In this document: one piece after another, positions 5,005 to 6,546 of the stretch
How positions within the stretch are numbered: the stretch's first letter is position 1
How the letters are laid out: each line of letters starts with the position of its first letter
Origin: Actinomycetes bacterium
GTDB lineage: Bacteria; Actinomycetota; Actinomycetes; Actinomycetales; Cellulomonadaceae
Direction: 5' to 3'
DNA length: 6,546 bases
Assembly (NCBI GenBank): GCA_023462275.1
Contig: JAEWYD010000231.1
Span: forward strand, 1-6,546
The notes under the pieces: model-generated
What the model was told of the DNA's origin: nothing
Database searches by the model: none
The model's input: only the letters and a program-made list of their open reading frames with translations
Translations under genes and position numbers: made by a program

Positions 5005-5028
5005 CCCCTTGGACGAGACGAGGAAGAC

Positions 5029-5964
5029 ATGGCCCGCATCTACGACGACGTCACCAAGCTCATCGGCAACACCCCCCTGGTCCGGCTGAACCGGCTTACC
5101 GAGGGCGTCGGCGCGACGGTGGTCGCCAAGCTCGAGTTCTACAACCCGGCCAACTCGGTCAAGGACCGCATCGGCGTCTCGATCGTCGACGCCGCGGAGA
5201 AGTCCGGGGAGCTGCCCGCCGGCGGCACGATCGTCGAGGCGACGTCGGGCAACACCGGCATCGCGCTGGCCATGGTCGGCGCCGCGCGCGGCTACCGGGT
5301 GGTCCTGACGATGCCGGAGTCCGCCTCCAAGGAGCGGCGCGGCCTGCTGCGCGCGTTCGGTGCCGAGCTCATCCTGACGCCGGCCGCCGAGGGCATGAAG
5401 GGGGCCGTCGCCAAGGCCGAGGCCATCGCCGCGGAGCGTCCGGGCGCCGTGCTCGCGCGCCAGTTCGCGAACGAGGCCAACCCGGCCATCCACCGCGCGA
5501 CCACCGCCGAGGAGATCTGGGCCGACACGGACGGCGCGGTCGACGTCGTCGTGGCGGGCATCGGCACGGGGGGCACGATCACCGGCATCGGCCAGGTGCT
5601 CAAGGAGCGCAAGCCCGGCGTGCAGATCGTCGGAGTCGAGCCGGCCGAGTCCCCGATCCTCAACGGCGGCCAGCCGGGCCCGCACAAGATCCAGGGCATC
5701 GGTGCGAACTTCGTCCCCGAGATCCTCGACACCACCATCTACGACGAGATCGTCGACATCGACGCCGAGACCGCGATGGCGACCGCGCGCGACGCCGCCA
5801 GCCGGGAGGGCCTGCTCGTCGGGATCTCGTCCGGCGCGGCGATCGCGGCCGCGCTGCAGCTGGCCAAGCGCCCGGAGAACGCCGGCAAGCTCATCGTGGC
5901 GATCGTGCCGTCGTTCGGCGAGCGGTACCTGTCCACGCCGCTGTACGCGCACCTGATGGACTGA
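5029..5964 (+). CDS. cysK: Cysteine synthase A (O-acetylserine sulfhydrylase)
   Basis: The 311-residue product is a full-length PLP enzyme that converts O-acetylserine and sulfide to cysteine in the cytoplasm. The PLP lysine is Lys45 in NPANSVKDR (39-47). The substrate-binding loop is TSGNTG (72-77), and the PLP phosphate loop is GTGGT (179-183). The active-site segment KIQGIGANF (220-228) marks CysK rather than cystathionine beta-synthase. The GISSGA motif (265-270) supplies the serine near the PLP pyridine nitrogen. ATG 5029 follows GAGGAAG at 5020-5026, a 2-nt gap that is somewhat close but in range if AGG is counted as the core. cysE begins 3 nt after the stop, so the two steps of cysteine synthesis form one operon. 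The upstream Cys-codon leader suggests control by cysteine supply. CysM-type substrates such as O-phosphoserine are less likely given the motif set. Confidence 0.96.
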   Translation: MARIYDDVTKLIGNTPLVRLNRLTEGVGATVVAKLEFYNPANSVKDRIGVSIVDAAEKSGELPAGGTIVEATSGNTGIALAMVGAARGYRVVLTMPESASKERRGLLRAFGAELILTPAAEGMKGAVAKAEAIAAERPGAVLARQFANEANPAIHRATTAEEIWADTDGAVDVVVAGIGTGGTITGIGQVLKERKPGVQIVGVEPAESPILNGGQPGPHKIQGIGANFVPEILDTTIYDEIVDIDAETAMATARDAASREGLLVGISSGAAIAAALQLAKRPENAGKLIVAIVPSFGERYLSTPLYAHLMD

Positions 5965-5967
5965 GCG

Positions 5968-6546
5968 ATGCGACGTCTGAGGCGCTTCCTGGCCCTGCTC
6001 GCCGAGGACCTCGAGGCCGCCCGTCGGCAGGACCCGGCGGCGCGGACCGCGCTCGAGGTCGCCCTGGGCTACCCCGGGGTCCACGCCGTGTGGGCCTACC
6101 GCATCGCGCACCGCATGTGGCGGGAGCCGGGGCTGCGGCTGCCGGCGCGGCTGTTCTCGCAGTTCATGCGCTTCCTCACCGGCATCGAGATCCACCCGGC
6201 CGCGCAGCTCGGGCGGCGGCTGTTCATCGACCACGGCATGGGCGTCGTCGTCGGCGAGACCGCGATGGTGGGCGACGACGTCGTGCTGTTCCACGGCTCG
6301 ACGCTGGGTGGCAAGTCCATGAAGCGCGGCAAGCGGCACCCGACGCTGGGTGACGGCGTCGTGGTGGGCGCCGGGGCGAAGATCCTGGGGCCGGTCTGGG
6401 TCGGCGACGGCGCGCGCATCGGCGCCAACGCCGTCGTCGTCCACGACGTGCCCGCGCGCGCGGTGGCCGTGGGTGTGCCCGCGGTGGTCCGTCCTGCCCC
6501 GACGGCGCCGGACGCCCACCTGGCGGAGGACCCCGCCATGTACATC
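5968..6546 (+). CDS. cysE: Serine O-acetyltransferase, 3' end beyond the window
   Basis: The frame is open from ATG 5968 to the window edge, giving 193 residues. The enzyme acetylates L-serine with acetyl-CoA, producing the CysK substrate. An alpha-helical N-terminal region (about 1-70) precedes the left-handed beta-helix of hexapeptide repeats. Key motifs are GIEIHPAAQLG (72-82), the catalytic IDHGMGVVVGETA (87-99, with Asp88-His89), and GKRHPTLGDGVVVGAGAKIL (121-140). The short N-terminal region matches the compact Gram-positive form rather than the roughly 270-residue enterobacterial type. It begins 3 nt after the cysK stop with only a weak GGA in place of a ribosome binding site, so translational coupling is likely. 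CysE C-terminal tails ending in Ile plug the CysK active site to form the cysteine synthase complex; the last codon seen here is Ile, but whether it is terminal is unknown. The protein is probably nearly complete. Confidence 0.95.
   Translation, partial: MRRLRRFLALLAEDLEAARRQDPAARTALEVALGYPGVHAVWAYRIAHRMWREPGLRLPARLFSQFMRFLTGIEIHPAAQLGRRLFIDHGMGVVVGETAMVGDDVVLFHGSTLGGKSMKRGKRHPTLGDGVVVGAGAKILGPVWVGDGARIGANAVVVHDVPARAVAVGVPAVVRPAPTAPDAHLAEDPAMYI

Noticed and set aside
4720..5028. T-box riboswitch or classic T-tract terminator controlling cysK
   Set aside because: No T-box consensus or T-run is present. The Cys-codon leader and nested stems explain the region better.
4813..6519. Minus-strand frame of 568 codons opposite cysK-cysE
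   Set aside because: It is an antisense shadow of two clear enzymes, with no recognisable domain and low-complexity Arg/Asp/His content.

Overview
The window is very GC-rich, uses GTG starts freely, has strong GGAGG-type ribosome binding sites, and is packed with short intergenic gaps. This fits a high-GC Gram-positive actinobacterium. The gene set and protein style suggest Micrococcales, perhaps a Cellulomonas-like genus, but that placement is inference from family resemblance only. No mobile element, CRISPR array or phage gene is visible. Most of the window looks like chromosomal housekeeping DNA.

Left half (1-3079, all minus strand). Reading in the direction of transcription: tRNA-Pro(TGG), a tandem pair of FluC/CrcB fluoride channel subunits overlapping by 4 nt, a diverged universal-stress-protein-like gene, then trigger factor (tig), which ends at position 17. 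The first FluC gene starts only 20 nt after the encoded CCA end of the tRNA. No fluoride riboswitch fits there. The two FluC proteins have opposite distributions of positive charge, as expected for an antiparallel heterodimer.

Middle (3080-4617, plus strand). A divergent intergenic region leads into a complete UDP-glucose 6-dehydrogenase with all catalytic residues. It is followed by a 14-bp hairpin terminator that lacks a T-tract.

Right part (4618-6546, plus strand). tRNA-Gly(TCC) is followed by a promoter, a short leader ORF and the cysteine biosynthesis pair cysK (O-acetylserine sulfhydrylase) and cysE (serine O-acetyltransferase, cut by the window end). The leader ORF (4800-4877) has its own ribosome binding site and encodes 25 residues, five of them cysteine, with two Cys-Cys pairs near the C-terminus. 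Directly after it comes a perfect 10-bp inverted repeat enclosing a second hairpin, then another hairpin just before the cysK ribosome binding site. This looks like a ribosome-mediated cysteine attenuator: stalling at Cys codons when cysteine is scarce would remodel the leader RNA and raise cysK-cysE expression. It is the most interesting element here. Polycysteine leader ORFs controlling cysteine operons are known in mycobacteria, where they are leaderless; this one appears to be Shine-Dalgarno-led and sits behind a tRNA gene.
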